In this document: positions 26,951 through 35,479 of the stretch, piece by piece
How the letters are laid out: each line of letters opens with the position of its first letter
Numbering within the stretch: position 1 is the stretch's first letter
Assembly: GCA_015068455.1 (NCBI GenBank)
Contig: SVKO01000003.1
Location: 186,001-250,000 of the forward strand
DNA: 64,000 nucleotides
Direction: 5' to 3'
Origin: Oscillospiraceae bacterium
GTDB taxonomy: Bacteria > Bacillota > Clostridia > Oscillospirales > Oscillospiraceae
The notes under the pieces: model-generated
Told to the model about the DNA's origin: nothing
Seen by the model: the letters and a program-made list of their open reading frames with translations, nothing else
Database searches by the model: none
Position numbers and translations under genes: made by a program

Positions 26951-27014
26951 TGGAAAGTAGACTTGACATTTTGAATCCGCTGTGCTATGATGGCGATGGA
27001 AAGCAAGCTTTCCA
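26951..27014 (+). promoter_or_regulatory. Promoter and operator of the XRE-membrane pair
   Basis: -35 TTGACA (26963-26968), 17-bp spacer, -10 TATGAT (26986-26991): near-consensus. A perfect palindrome TGGAAAGC-AA-GCTTTCCA (26997-27014) covers the start site, and a half-site TGGAAAG (26951-26957) lies just upstream of the -35. It fits autorepression by the XRE protein encoded next. Confidence 0.75.
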
Positions 27015-27042
27015 TAAAACGACTGTCAGAGGGGAGGTCACC

Positions 27043-27246
27043 ATGAAGAACCGATTGGAAGCCCTGCGCAAGGCGCGGGGGATCCGGCAGGAGGAGCTGG
27101 CGCAGGCGCTGGAGGTGTCGCGTCAGACCATCGGATCGCTGGAGAACGGCCGCTACAATCCGTCCATTTTGCTGGCGTTCAGGATCGCCCGGTATTTTGA
27201 TATGGCGATCGAGGATATTTTCATCTATGAGGAGGGCGAACTATGA
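27043..27246 (+). CDS. Small XRE-family transcriptional regulator
   Basis: 67 aa, just a Cro/C1-type HTH (LRKARGIRQEELAQAL, SRQTIGSLENGRYNP) with a short tail (DMAIEDIFIYEE). The start ATG at 27043 has GGGGAGG upstream. It overlaps the next membrane protein by ATGA. This two-gene layout is widespread in Firmicutes; the regulator usually controls its own operon. The palindrome over the start site is the likely operator. Confidence 0.88.
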   Translation: MKNRLEALRKARGIRQEELAQALEVSRQTIGSLENGRYNPSILLAFRIARYFDMAIEDIFIYEEGEL

Positions 27247-27662
27247 AGTCACAAAAAGTCAACGGTTTGATCATCGCTTTGGGCGTGCTTTTATTTGCAG
27301 GCGGTCTGATCCTGACGGCGCTATCCAAGGGGGCGAAGGTGCTTCCGTATCTCGGCATCGGCCTTGGATGCGGCCTGTTCGGCCATGGCATGGGCGAGGT
27401 GCTTGCCCGGCGGGCGCGGCGCGCCGATCCGGCGCGGTTCCGGCAAATGGACGTCGAGAAGAAGGACGAGCGGAACATCGTCATTTCCGCCGGGGCAAAG
27501 GCGAGGGCTTTTGATTTGATGACCTTCGTCTTCGGCGCGCTGCTGATCGCCTTCGCGCTCATGGGTGTGGAAACAGCGCCGCTCCTGCTTTTGGTGCTTG
27601 CTTATCTGTTCGTACACGGCAGCGCCGTCTATTACCGCGCCAAACTGGAAAAAGAAATGTAA
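27243..27662 (+). CDS. Small membrane protein partnered with an XRE regulator
   Basis: 139 aa with four hydrophobic segments in two pairs (about residues 7-27, 33-52, 92-109, 112-130) around a basic cytoplasmic loop (LARRARRADPARFRQ, then EKKDERN). The ERN-containing loop is typical of the DUF-type membrane partners of small XRE regulators. Function unknown. It is translationally coupled to the regulator and ends at a bidirectional terminator. Confidence 0.75.
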   Translation: MKSQKVNGLIIALGVLLFAGGLILTALSKGAKVLPYLGIGLGCGLFGHGMGEVLARRARRADPARFRQMDVEKKDERNIVISAGAKARAFDLMTFVFGALLIAFALMGVETAPLLLLVLAYLFVHGSAVYYRAKLEKEM

Positions 27663-27667
27663 AAAAT

Positions 27668-27700
27668 CATCCCGGTCCGGCAAAAAGCCGGACCGGGATG
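27668..27700. terminator. Bidirectional terminator before rlmH
   Basis: A 14-bp perfect stem (27668-27681 with 27687-27700), AAAAA loop, with A6 and T5 tracts on either side. Serves the convergent membrane gene and rlmH. Confidence 0.9.
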
Positions 27701-27711
27701 GTTTTTACGGG

Positions 27712-28194
27712 TTATTTGTGATATTTCGAGCCCGCCTGGATGGCCTCGGCGCGGTAGAGCTGCTCCAGGACCATGACCCGGGCCAGATGATGGGGGAAGG
27801 TCATTTTCGACATGGACAGCAGCAGGTCCGCCTTTCGTTTGACCTCCGGGGCCAGGCCGAAGGAGGAGCCGATCACGAAGCAGGCGGCGCTTCTGCCCCG
27901 GGATTTGACGTCTGAAAGGGCCGCGGCCAGCTGCTCCGACGAGAGCATCTTTCCCTCGGGGCTCAGCACGCACAGCCAGGCGCCCTTCGGGACCTTGGAA
28001 AGGATCTGCTCGCCCTCTTTTTTCAGGCCGGCTTCGATCTGCGCGCCGGAGGGGTCCTCCGGCAGGCGCTGCTCGGGCAGCTCAACAAGGTCGAATCTGG
28101 CATAGGCTCTGATGCGCTTGGCATATTCCTCCGCGGCGGCGACGTAGAACTTTTCCTTGAGCCTGCCGACGGTGATGAGAGTGATGGAAAACAT
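27712..28194 (-). CDS. rlmH: 23S rRNA (pseudouridine1915-N3)-methyltransferase RlmH
   Basis: 160 aa SPOUT-class methyltransferase that modifies helix 69 of 23S rRNA. Matches over the whole length: ITLITVGRLKEKFY at the start, LSPEGKMLSSEQLA, FVIGSSFGLAPEV (SAM-binding knot), and the C-terminal MTFPHHLARVMVLEQLYRA ending in YHK. AGGAG precedes the ATG. It lies 8 bases after radC, at the end of a uvrA-radC-rlmH operon. Confidence 0.96.
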   Translation of the reverse strand: MFSITLITVGRLKEKFYVAAAEEYAKRIRAYARFDLVELPEQRLPEDPSGAQIEAGLKKEGEQILSKVPKGAWLCVLSPEGKMLSSEQLAAALSDVKSRGRSAACFVIGSSFGLAPEVKRKADLLLSMSKMTFPHHLARVMVLEQLYRAEAIQAGSKYHK

Positions 28195-28202
28195 GGGAGC
28201 TC

Positions 28203-28904
28203 CTATCTGAGAAAGGTCTCAAAAAAGCCGGCGTCCGCCATGGAGCAGTAGTCGCTGCCGGAGACGATGATGTGATCCACCAGCTGAATATCCACCGCGT
28301 CCAGGGCGTGCCAGATGCGCAGCGTGGTGCTTTCGTCCTCGGCGGAGGGGCGGCAGATGCCGTTGGGATGGTTGTGGGCCAGCACGACGGACACGGCGTT
28401 GTGATGCAGGGCGGTCTCCACGATCTTGCGGGTGGAGATGTCGGCGGCGTTGATGCTGCCCTCGCCCAGCTTGCGGCAGGCCAGGAGCTTGCATTTGCCG
28501 TCCAGGCACAGGATATAGACCGTCTCGGCCCGCAGACCGAAGAAATGGGGCAGCAGGTATTCCGCGCATTTGTCCGTGGTGTCCAGGATGCCCCGGGAGC
28601 GGGTCTCGGCCCGCTCCCGCTCGGCGCAGGCGCTGAGCTGCCCCACCAGCTGGATGAGGACGGCGGCGTTTTCCGAGATGCCGTCCACCTTCGTCAGCCG
28701 CGCCACGTCCGCGCCCATGACGGCGCTGAAGCTGCCGAACTCCTGCAGAAGGGCGTGGGCGAGCTGATTGGTATCCCGCCGGGGCACGGCATAGAACAGC
28801 AGAAGCTCCAGCCGGTTGACGTCCGACAGGCTGTCGATGCCGCCGCGCAGATAGGTCTGGCGCAGGCGCGCCCGGTGTCCGCTGTGGTTCGGTTTCTCAG
28901 CCAT
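28203..28904 (-). CDS. radC: RadC-family JAB/MPN protein
   Basis: 233 aa. N-terminal helix-hairpin-helix region (about 40-90), then the JAB domain with the zinc motif HNHPNG (about residue 175) and the following acidic SAEDESTT. Despite the name, the role in DNA repair is not established. The start overlaps the uvrA stop by 8 bp. It lies between uvrA and rlmH in one operon, which places it with DNA maintenance genes but does not prove a repair function. Confidence 0.92.
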   Translation of the reverse strand: MAEKPNHSGHRARLRQTYLRGGIDSLSDVNRLELLLFYAVPRRDTNQLAHALLQEFGSFSAVMGADVARLTKVDGISENAAVLIQLVGQLSACAERERAETRSRGILDTTDKCAEYLLPHFFGLRAETVYILCLDGKCKLLACRKLGEGSINAADISTRKIVETALHHNAVSVVLAHNHPNGICRPSAEDESTTLRIWHALDAVDIQLVDHIIVSGSDYCSMADAGFFETFLR

Positions 28905-31740
28905 GGCTCGTTCCCTCCGGCAGGATTTTTTTCAGGTACTGTCCCGTCGCCGAGGCCTCGCAGGCGGCGATGTCCTCTGGGGTGCCGCTGGCGACGATGG
29001 ACCCGCCGCCGCTGCCCCCTTCGGGGCCCAGGTCGATGATATAGTCCGCGGTTTTGATCACGTCCAGGTTGTGCTCGATGACCACCACGGTGTTGCCCGC
29101 GTCCACCAGGGCCTGCAGGACCCGGATGAGCTTCTGCACGTCGTACATGTGCAGGCCCGTGGTGGGCTCGTCCAGGATGTAGATGGTCCTGCCCGTGGCG
29201 CAGCGGGAGAGCTCCGCTGAGAGCTTGACGCGCTGGGCTTCGCCGCCGGAGAGGGTGGTGGAGGACTGGCCCAGCTTCACATAGCCCAGACCCACCTCCA
29301 CCAGGGTGGCGATCTTTTTGCGGATGTTCGGCACGGCATCGAAGAATTCCAATGCCTCGTCGGCGGTCATGTCCAGCACGTCGGCGATATTCTTTCCCTT
29401 ATAGGTGACCTCCAGGGTCTCGCGGTTGTAGCGCCGGCCCTGGCACACCTCGCAGGGCACATAGACGTCCGGCAGGAAGTGCATCTCGATTTTCAGAAGG
29501 CCGTCGCCGCTGCAGGCCTCGCAGCGGCCCCCCTTGACGTTGAAGGAGAAGCGGCCCGGACTGTAGCCCCGCATCCTGGCCTCGGCGGTGGAGGCGAAGA
29601 GATTGCGGATGTCGGTAAAGAGGTCGGTGTAGGTGGCGGGATTGGAGCGGGGGGAGCGGCCGATGGGGCTCTGGTCGATGCAGATGACCTTGTCCAGATG
29701 CTCCAGGCCGGTGAAGCGGTCGTGCTTGCCGGGGCGGGTGCGGGCGCGGTTCAGGCTGGCGGCCAGCTTTTTATACAGGATCTCATTGACCAGGCTGGAT
29801 TTTCCGCTGCCGGACACGCCCGTCACGCAGATGAAGGTGCCCAGGGGCAGTTTCACGTCGATATTGCGCAGGTTGTTCTCCCGGCAGCCGAAGACCTCCA
29901 GGTATTTTCCGTTGCCGGCGCGCCGCGTTTCCGGCACGGGGATCGTCCGCGCGCCGGACAGGTACTGTCCCGTCAGGGAGCGGGGCTCGGCCATGATATC
30001 GTCCAGGGTGCCGGCGGCCACGATCTCGCCGCCGTGGATGCCCGCGCCGGGCCCCACGTCCACGATGAAGTCCGCCGCGCGGATGGTCTCCTCGTCGTGC
30101 TCCACCACCAGCAGGGTGTTGCCGATATCCCGCAGATCCTGCAGGGTGGCCAAAAGCCTTGCGTTGTCGCGCTGGTGCAGGCCGATGGAGGGCTCGTCCA
30201 GGATATAGAGCACGCCCATGAGGCTCGAGCCGATCTGGGTGGCCAGACGGATGCGCTGGCTCTCGCCGCCGGAGAGGGTGCCCGCCCCGCGGCTGAGGGT
30301 GAGGTACTGCAGGCCCACATCCCGCAGGAACTGCAGCCTTGCCCGGATCTCCCGCAGGATGGGCTCGCCGATGACGGCTTTGGCGCCCTCCAGATGCAGA
30401 TTGTCCAGGAAGTCCAGCGCCTCGGTCACGGACAGATCGCAGAATTGGGCGATGCCCAGGCCGCCCACGGTCACCGCCCGGGAGATGGGGCTCAGACGGG
30501 TGCCGCCGCAGTGGGGGCAGGGCTGCAGGGCCATGCAGCTCTCCAGCTCCTTGCGGATGGCGTCGGACTGGGTCTCGGCGTAGCGGCGCTCGATGTTGGG
30601 CACCAGGCCTTCGTAGGCCTGCATGAGGGTGCCCCAGCCGTTGCCGCGGTCATAGTGCAGCTCCAGCTTCTCGCCCCGGGTGCCGTGGAGAATGACGTCC
30701 AGGGCCTCGTCGGACAGATTCTTGATGGGTTCGGTCAGGGAAAAATGATATTTTTTCGCCAGGGCCTCGAAGTACATCCGGGCGATGGAGTCGTTTTTCA
30801 CGTTGCCCCAGCCGGAGCACTCGATGGCGCCGTCCAGGATGGAGCGATCCCTGTCCGGGAGGATCAGATCGGCGTCCACCTTGCGCAGGAAGCCCAGGCC
30901 CGTGCACTCGGGACAGGCGCCGTAGGGATTGTTGAAGGAGAACATCCGCGGCGAGAGCTCCGGCAGGGACACGCCGCAGTCCTCGCAGGCATAGTTCTGA
31001 GAGAAGATGGTGCGCTCGTCGCTCTCCACCAGATGCAGCACAACCAGACCCTCGGCATGGCCCAGGGCGGTCTCCACGGAGTCGGTCAGCCGGCGGACGA
31101 TGCCCTCGCGCATGACTAGCCGGTCCACCACCAGCTCGATGAGGTGCTTCTTGTTCTTGTCGAGCTGGATTTCCTCGGACAGATCGTACATGCTGCCGTC
31201 GATGCGCACCCGGACGAAGCCGGACTTCCGCGCGTCCTGCAGCACCTTGACGTGCTCGCCCTTCTTGCCCCGGATCACCGGAGCCAGGATCTGGAATCGG
31301 GTGCCCTCGGGCAGGGCGCAGATGCGGTCCACGATCTGATCCACCGTCTGCCGGTGGATCTCCTTGCCGCATTTCGGGCAGTGGGGCGTGCCGGCACGGG
31401 CCCACAGCAGGCGCAGGTAGTCATAGATCTCCGTGACGGTGCCCACGGTGGAGCGGGGATTGCGGGAGGTGGTCTTCTGGTCGATGGAGATGGCGGGGGA
31501 GAGGCCGTCGATGGCGTCCACGTCCGGCTTGTCCATCTGACCCAGGAACTGGCGGGCATAGGAGGACAGGGATTCCACATAGCGCCGCTGACCCTCGGCA
31601 TAGATGGTGTCGAAGGCCAGGCTCGACTTGCCGGAGCCGGACAGGCCCGTGAGCACCACCAGCTTGTCCCGGGGGATGGTGATGTCGATATTCTTGAGAT
31701 TGTGCGCCCGCGCGCCGCGGACGGATAGTGTCGTCTGCAT
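28897..31740 (-). CDS. uvrA: Excinuclease ABC subunit A
   Basis: 947 aa from the ATG at 31740 with AGGAG 5 bases upstream; a frame six codons longer lacks a site. UvrA is the damage-recognition dimer of nucleotide excision repair, with two ABC ATPase modules: Walker [12 protein letters not shown] (about 31) and [11 protein letters not shown] (about 635). The two ABC signatures [12 protein letters not shown] (about 481) and [12 protein letters not shown] (about 820) are present, as are zinc-finger cysteine pairs (CPKCGKE, CEDCG, CPHCGG, CEACSG, CEVCQG). First gene of the uvrA-radC-rlmH unit. No LexA box was recognised in the short leader. Confidence 0.97.
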   Translation of the reverse strand: MQTTLSVRGARAHNLKNIDITIPRDKLVVLTGLSGSGKSSLAFDTIYAEGQRRYVESLSSYARQFLGQMDKPDVDAIDGLSPAISIDQKTTSRNPRSTVGTVTEIYDYLRLLWARAGTPHCPKCGKEIHRQTVDQIVDRICALPEGTRFQILAPVIRGKKGEHVKVLQDARKSGFVRVRIDGSMYDLSEEIQLDKNKKHLIELVVDRLVMREGIVRRLTDSVETALGHAEGLVVLHLVESDERTIFSQNYACEDCGVSLPELSPRMFSFNNPYGACPECTGLGFLRKVDADLILPDRDRSILDGAIECSGWGNVKNDSIARMYFEALAKKYHFSLTEPIKNLSDEALDVILHGTRGEKLELHYDRGNGWGTLMQAYEGLVPNIERRYAETQSDAIRKELESCMALQPCPHCGGTRLSPISRAVTVGGLGIAQFCDLSVTEALDFLDNLHLEGAKAVIGEPILREIRARLQFLRDVGLQYLTLSRGAGTLSGGESQRIRLATQIGSSLMGVLYILDEPSIGLHQRDNARLLATLQDLRDIGNTLLVVEHDEETIRAADFIVDVGPGAGIHGGEIVAAGTLDDIMAEPRSLTGQYLSGARTIPVPETRRAGNGKYLEVFGCRENNLRNIDVKLPLGTFICVTGVSGSGKSSLVNEILYKKLAASLNRARTRPGKHDRFTGLEHLDKVICIDQSPIGRSPRSNPATYTDLFTDIRNLFASTAEARMRGYSPGRFSFNVKGGRCEACSGDGLLKIEMHFLPDVYVPCEVCQGRRYNRETLEVTYKGKNIADVLDMTADEALEFFDAVPNIRKKIATLVEVGLGYVKLGQSSTTLSGGEAQRVKLSAELSRCATGRTIYILDEPTTGLHMYDVQKLIRVLQALVDAGNTVVVIEHNLDVIKTADYIIDLGPEGGSGGGSIVASGTPEDIAACEASATGQYLKKILPEGTSHG

Positions 31741-31790
31741 AATAACTCCTGATCGCATTTTTGGCTTGAAGTGCTTGAAGTGTATCAGAT

Positions 31791-31819
31791 ATTATACCAT
31801 ATTCACTGTCTGCATACAA
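31791..31819 (-). promoter_or_regulatory. Promoter of uvrA-radC-rlmH
   Basis: Minus strand: -35 TTGTAT (31819-31814), 17-bp spacer, extended -10 TGGTATAAT (TATAAT at 31796-31791). Confidence 0.78.
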
Positions 31820-31834
31820 GCAGTATTTGCACCG

Positions 31835-31862
31835 GAATATTCCTTTCTCTGCCGCGTATAGT
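31835..31862 (+). promoter_or_regulatory. Candidate sigma-E promoter of yabP
   Basis: GAATATT (31835-31841), 13-bp spacer, CGTATAGT (31855-31862), close to the sigma-E pattern (ATATT / CATAnnnT). It would start transcription at the ribosome-binding site, leaving almost no leader. yabP and yabQ of B. subtilis are sigma-E dependent. Confidence 0.45.
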
Positions 31863-31883
31863 AGAGCGAAAGGAGCGATGGAC

Positions 31884-32156
31884 ATGGCCTATGACGAGGG
31901 GAGCGGCCCGCACCGGCTGACGCTGGAGGACCGGCAGCATCTGATCCTGACGGGGGTGACGGATGTGGACAGCTTCGACGAAAATTCCGTGCTTCTGCGA
32001 ACGAACCGGGGGCTCGTCTCGGTGCGGGGCGAGGGGCTGCAGCTGCGCAGCCTCAGTACGGAGGGCGGTCAGGCGGCGGTGGACGGCACCGTGACGGCCA
32101 TCGTGTATGAAGGCGCGCCGAGGCAGGGCGGCTTCCTGCGGCGGCTGCTGGGCTGA
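31884..32156 (+). CDS. yabP: Sporulation protein YabP
   Basis: 90 aa, standard length. In B. subtilis YabP is needed for sporulation in the mother cell. The core reads HRLTLEDRQHLILTGVTDVDSFDENSV and VSVRGEGLQLRSLS, ending GGFLRRLLG as in homologues. The ATG at 31884 is chosen because AAAGGAG is 8 bases upstream; the ATG two codons earlier is too close. Its stop codon overlaps the yabQ start. The presence of yabP/yabQ marks the host as a spore-former lineage. Confidence 0.93.
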   Translation: MAYDEGSGPHRLTLEDRQHLILTGVTDVDSFDENSVLLRTNRGLVSVRGEGLQLRSLSTEGGQAAVDGTVTAIVYEGAPRQGGFLRRLLG

Positions 32157-32845
32157 TGGAGTACTCCCTCCAGGCGCAGACGCTGCAGTTCCTTCGCGCC
32201 GGGGCCCTGGGCATGGCGCTGGGGCTGCACTATGATCTGCTGCGATTTTTTCGCAGGAAGCGAAACGCCCCGGCGGATCTCTGGTTTTGCCTGACGGTGT
32301 TTTTGAGTCTGCTGGCGCTGGCGCTATACGGCGGAGCGGGGCAGCTGCATCTGTTCATGCTTGTCGGCGTGCTCCTGGGCGCGTGCGCCTGGTTTTCCGG
32401 CCCGGGGCGCTTCGCGGGCCCCGCCATTGCTTCCGCAGCGGAAGCTTGGGCCGTATTTCGGCGGCGTATGGTGCGAAAAATCAAAAAAATTTGCAAAAAG
32501 GCCTTTTCAAACGCAAAAAAATCGGTTAAAATAATAGACGTAAAAATGGGAGCAGTTCAAAATGCTCTCAGGAAGAAAAGAGGCGATGCAGGAAATGCGG
32601 GTCAAGTTCAAAAAATCCTCGCTGATCACGAAACTGGTTATCGCGATCCTGCTGGTCTATTCCATGATCACTCTGGTGCATCTGCAGCGGCAGCTGTCCC
32701 AAAAGCAGGCCGAGCGCGCGGCGCTGGAAACCCAGCTCACCGAGCAGCAGCAGGCCAACGCCGCCCTGCACTCCAACATCGACGCCATCGACACCGACGA
32801 GGGCGTGGAGGCCGTGGCCCGCGAGAAGCTGGGTCTGGTCTCTGA
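32156..32845 (+). CDS. yabQ: Spore cortex biosynthesis protein YabQ (long overlap with divIC)
   Basis: Residues 1-110 are typical YabQ: FLRAGALGMALGLHYDLLRFFRR, two or three membrane helices and a basic tail (KIKKICKKAFSNAKKS). YabQ localises to the outer forespore membrane and is required for cortex formation. The frame then stays open to 32845 and covers 284 bases of divIC in another phase; that 3' half has no YabQ character. One extra A in the A7 run at about 32512-32521 would bring in a TAA a few codons later. A homopolymer error, slippage, or a genuine non-homologous extension are all possible. Confidence 0.8.
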   Translation: MEYSLQAQTLQFLRAGALGMALGLHYDLLRFFRRKRNAPADLWFCLTVFLSLLALALYGGAGQLHLFMLVGVLLGACAWFSGPGRFAGPAIASAAEAWAVFRRRMVRKIKKICKKAFSNAKKSVKIIDVKMGAVQNALRKKRGDAGNAGQVQKILADHETGYRDPAGLFHDHSGASAAAAVPKAGRARGAGNPAHRAAAGQRRPALQHRRHRHRRGRGGRGPREAGSGL

Positions 32846-32879
32846 GGGCGAGATCACATTTTACGACGCAGGCAACTGA
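32562..32879 (+). CDS. divIC: Septum formation initiator DivIC/FtsL-like
   Basis: 105 aa. Short cytoplasmic N-terminus, one membrane helix (about residues 22-40), then a coiled coil (RQLSQKQAERAALETQLTEQ) and the C-terminal motif AVAREKLGLVSEGE. It is part of the FtsB/DivIC-FtsL divisome complex. The ATG at 32562 has GGGAG 9 bases upstream; an internal ATG at 32586 is a weaker alternative. A TTTTCA-N17-TAAAAT element just upstream could give vegetative expression independent of yabPQ. Confidence 0.9.
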   Translation: MLSGRKEAMQEMRVKFKKSSLITKLVIAILLVYSMITLVHLQRQLSQKQAERAALETQLTEQQQANAALHSNIDAIDTDEGVEAVAREKLGLVSEGEITFYDAGN

Positions 32880-32908
32880 CACCCCCGCAGAGAGGACATA
32901 GCGCATAT

Positions 32909-33349
32909 ATGGAGTTCACCACTGGGCAAATTCTGGAAGGCAAGGTCAAGACCATCACCAATTTCGGCGCGTTTATTTCGCTGCCGGAGGGGCGGTCCGG
33001 ACTCGTACATATTTCGGAGATCGCATATTCCTACGTCAACGAGGTGCGCGATTTTCTGACCGAGGGGCAGGAGGTCAAGGTGCAGATCCTGGAGATCGAC
33101 GCCGCCGGACGGATCAACCTCTCCATCAAGCGCGCCCAGCCGCGGCCGCAGCAGCAGGGAAGGCCCCAGCCAAGACCCGCGCAGAAGGCGCCTGTCCGCC
33201 GGGATCCGCTGCCGGACATGGGCGAGGTGCTGCCGCCCAGCGACGACCGCGCCTTTGAGGATAAGCTCAAGGCCTTCATGTCCGAATCCGACAGCAAGAT
33301 GGCCGGCATCCGGCAGTATGAGCACAGGACAAAAAGCCGCAGAAGATAA
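32909..33349 (+). CDS. S1-domain RNA-binding protein (YabR-like)
   Basis: 146 aa. One S1 domain fills residues 3-73 (GQILEGKVKTITNFGAFISL, GLVHISEIA, GRINLSIKR). A low-complexity Gln/Pro/Arg linker (about 77-105) and an acidic-basic tail (FEDKLKAFMSESD) follow. It occupies the place after divIC where YabR-type S1 proteins lie in Firmicutes. The precise role is unknown; polynucleotide phosphorylase-like S1 domains bind RNA. It is followed by a terminator. Confidence 0.88.
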   Translation: MEFTTGQILEGKVKTITNFGAFISLPEGRSGLVHISEIAYSYVNEVRDFLTEGQEVKVQILEIDAAGRINLSIKRAQPRPQQQGRPQPRPAQKAPVRRDPLPDMGEVLPPSDDRAFEDKLKAFMSESDSKMAGIRQYEHRTKSRRR

Positions 33350-33355
33350 CATTTG

Positions 33356-33380
33356 CGCTGCCGCGGACCCTGCGGCAGCG
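33356..33380 (+). terminator. Terminator after the S1 gene
   Basis: A 9-bp perfect stem (33356-33364 with 33372-33380), 7-base loop, followed by T5. Confidence 0.85.
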
Positions 33381-33402
33381 TTTTTCATTGAGGAGGAGCA
33401 TT

Positions 33403-34104
33403 ATGGCGAATGTAGTGATCACCGGCGGCAGCCGGGGCATCGGCGCCGCGGCGGTGCGGGCGTTCCGCAAGCGCGGCGACAGGGTATGGTTTCTCTATGC
33501 CAAAAGCCGCGAAAAGGCGGCGGCCCTGGCGCTTGCAACCGGCGCGGAGGCCGTGGAATGCGACGTGACCGATCCGAAGGCCGTGACTGAGGCCTTCGCC
33601 GGCTTCGGCGATGTGGACGTGCTGATCCTCAACGCCGGGATCGCCCACCAGGGCCTGATCACCGACGTCGGCGAGGAGCAATGGCACCGGCTGTTCGAGG
33701 TCAACGTCCACGGCATGTACCGCTGCATCTGCGCGGCCCTGCCGGGCATGATCCGGCGGCAGGCGGGCGCGATCATCACCGTGGCGTCCATGTGGGGCCA
33801 GGTGGGGGCGAGCTGCGAGGTGTGCTATTCCGCCACGAAGGGCGCGGTCATCGCCATGACCAGGGCCCTGGCCCAGGAGCTGGGCCCGTCGAACATCCGG
33901 GTCAACTGCGTGGCCCCGGGTCTGATTTCCACCGATATGACCGCAAATCTCACCGCCGACGACCTGCGCGAGCTCCATGAGGCCACGCCCCTCGGCCGCA
34001 GCGGCACCCCGGAGGACGTGGCAAAGGCCATGGTCTACCTGGCGGATGCGGACTTCGTCACCGGACAGGTCCTGGCCGTCAATGGCGGATTTGTGATTAC
34101 GTAA
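33403..34104 (+). CDS. Short-chain dehydrogenase/reductase (FabG-like)
   Basis: 233 aa classical SDR. NAD(P) motif GGSRGIG near residue 8, LILNAGI near 76, catalytic Ser in VASMWG, YxxxK as YSATKGA (about 141), and the PGLISTDM/PLGRSGTPEDVAKA C-terminal pattern of 3-oxoacyl-ACP reductases. AGGAGGAG precedes the ATG. It stands alone rather than in a fab cluster, so the substrate could be something other than acyl-ACP. The C-terminus VTGQVLAVNGGFV is family-typical. Confidence 0.9.
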   Translation: MANVVITGGSRGIGAAAVRAFRKRGDRVWFLYAKSREKAAALALATGAEAVECDVTDPKAVTEAFAGFGDVDVLILNAGIAHQGLITDVGEEQWHRLFEVNVHGMYRCICAALPGMIRRQAGAIITVASMWGQVGASCEVCYSATKGAVIAMTRALAQELGPSNIRVNCVAPGLISTDMTANLTADDLRELHEATPLGRSGTPEDVAKAMVYLADADFVTGQVLAVNGGFVIT

Positions 34105-34118
34105 GGCGGTGAAATCGC

Positions 34119-34508
34119 TTGGACAAAGCCAGATTCGCATTGCTTGTTCTTGTAATGCTGACTTTTGCTTACGTTGGGATCAAAAAGTCAGCGCAGGACA
34201 ATATTAAAAAGATCGGACTCAATTCCGTGTATTATCCAGACCGATATGTCGTGTTGCCCCACTGGATCCGGAAACGGTACAGGATCGAACAGCGTATGGT
34301 TCCGCGGTTTTTGTATTGTGAATTACTGCTTGCGATATTGTATACGGTATTTGCTGTTGTTCTGGCTGCCTGTGTGCTGGTCTTGCGGGATCCGTTTCAC
34401 GGATGGCCAATGCCGGTTTTTCTCTTTTCTTTTATTTTCAGTGTTGTTGATATTCTTTTTTCTGCAACCATGTCACGTATCTATTTGCGCGCGAAGAAAG
34501 ATACATAG
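34119..34508 (+). CDS. Small membrane protein, unknown
   Basis: 129 aa from a TTG at 34119 with a weak GGCGGTG site. Hydrophobic segments at about 6-22, 65-90 and 95-115. The middle has several Tyr and Arg residues (VYYPDRYVVLPHWIRKRYR). No family recognised. Base composition is clearly AT-richer than the SDR before it, which suggests later acquisition together with the next gene. Coding call rests on the hydrophobicity pattern and length; no homologue is claimed. Confidence 0.55.
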   Translation: MDKARFALLVLVMLTFAYVGIKKSAQDNIKKIGLNSVYYPDRYVVLPHWIRKRYRIEQRMVPRFLYCELLLAILYTVFAVVLAACVLVLRDPFHGWPMPVFLFSFIFSVVDILFSATMSRIYLRAKKDT

Positions 34509-34566
34509 CAACACGGCGGACGTTCCGTTGTGTTGAAAATGTCAATGTGAGGAGGGTGGCATAGAA

Positions 34567-35367
34567 ATGTATGAGAACTATGAAAAGCCGCAATTCTCTG
34601 CATGTTTGCTCTATTTCGACGATAGATATTCACATGATTTAGCGCTTCGGATTCTGAATACTATTAAAGAGTACGGCTTTTATCCTCCGAAATTGATTTT
34701 TGCAGGCAGCCTTACAAACAATCGTTACATCAAGTTCCATACAGACCGGGAAGACCTGTTTGACAGTGCATACAGCGATCAAGATGTTTTGACCATAGAG
34801 CTGTGTAGTTCACAGAAAAATCAAGCGACTGGATTTTGGAGATTATTGATAACAAAAGCAATCAATAAAGGACCAGCGTTGCCCCGGTCAAAAAAGGAAT
34901 GGAATACACTTCATTTATCATTCACATATGATAAGTTGACGGATGAGGCGTTCTGCGTTCGTTTTCAAAAATGTGTGAAAAGGCTGATTGAATTGCTTCA
35001 TCCGTTTTTTGCCCGGATGGATGATATGGCAGTAAGTGTTGACATGGCTTTGGATCGAAATCCACCGAATGGGTTTGCCCGAACACAGCCGACAGAGTAC
35101 GGAACAGTAAACGCAATCTATTGGGGCAATTATTATGGATCAGATTACTGCAAAAAATATTTATCGCCGGACATAACATGCTGTGATGCGGCGGTATGGG
35201 AACCGCTCGGAGATGGGATGTTCTTCTCACTTTCAGGGGAAATAAAGGATTTTTGTACTCCAAAAGGATTAAAAAACAGAATGATTCTAACAAAAAAGTT
35301 AGGGATCCAGCCGATTCATCCGGAAGCTGTTAATACTATGGAGCAAATCAATAGGATGATAAAGTAA
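34567..35367 (+). CDS. AT-rich orphan protein, possible immunity-type
   Basis: 266 aa, soluble. AGGAGGGTG precedes the ATG. Codon use is much AT-richer than the backbone. The pattern of scattered aromatic residues (YDKLTDEAFCVRF, WGNYYGSDYCKKYL, DMALDRN) is reminiscent of immunity proteins of polymorphic toxins, but no family could be named. It lies with another AT-rich gene between the SDR and the LMW-PTP, immediately outside the mobile element. No toxin gene is adjacent. Treated as a real but unassigned gene. Confidence 0.6.
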   Translation: MYENYEKPQFSACLLYFDDRYSHDLALRILNTIKEYGFYPPKLIFAGSLTNNRYIKFHTDREDLFDSAYSDQDVLTIELCSSQKNQATGFWRLLITKAINKGPALPRSKKEWNTLHLSFTYDKLTDEAFCVRFQKCVKRLIELLHPFFARMDDMAVSVDMALDRNPPNGFARTQPTEYGTVNAIYWGNYYGSDYCKKYLSPDITCCDAAVWEPLGDGMFFSLSGEIKDFCTPKGLKNRMILTKKLGIQPIHPEAVNTMEQINRMIK

Positions 35368-35446
35368 CACAGCAGGGGACAGCGCTCTGCTTTGGCAGAT
35401 TGCAAAAAGCGGCGGCCGGGATCCGGCCGCCCTGCGTCTGGAATAA

Positions 35447-35475
35447 CAAGAGGACAGCGGTTCGCTGTCCTCTTG
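35447..35475. terminator. Bidirectional terminator between the orphan gene and LMW-PTP
   Basis: A 13-bp perfect stem (35447-35459 with 35463-35475), GTT loop, then T6. A second hairpin without a T tract lies at 35411-35431. Confidence 0.88.
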
Positions 35476-35479
35476 TTTT

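Noticed and set aside
24363-26969. An 868-codon open frame on the minus strand
   Set aside because: Antisense to cyuA and the symporter; His/Asp/Gly-rich composition and no ribosome site.
31741-31830. LexA (SOS) box upstream of uvrA
   Set aside because: No GAAC-n4-GTTC type palindrome could be found around the promoter.
35411-35431. GC-rich hairpin as an extra terminator
   Set aside because: Perfect 9-bp stem but no T tract; the adjacent 35447-35475 hairpin is the convincing terminator.
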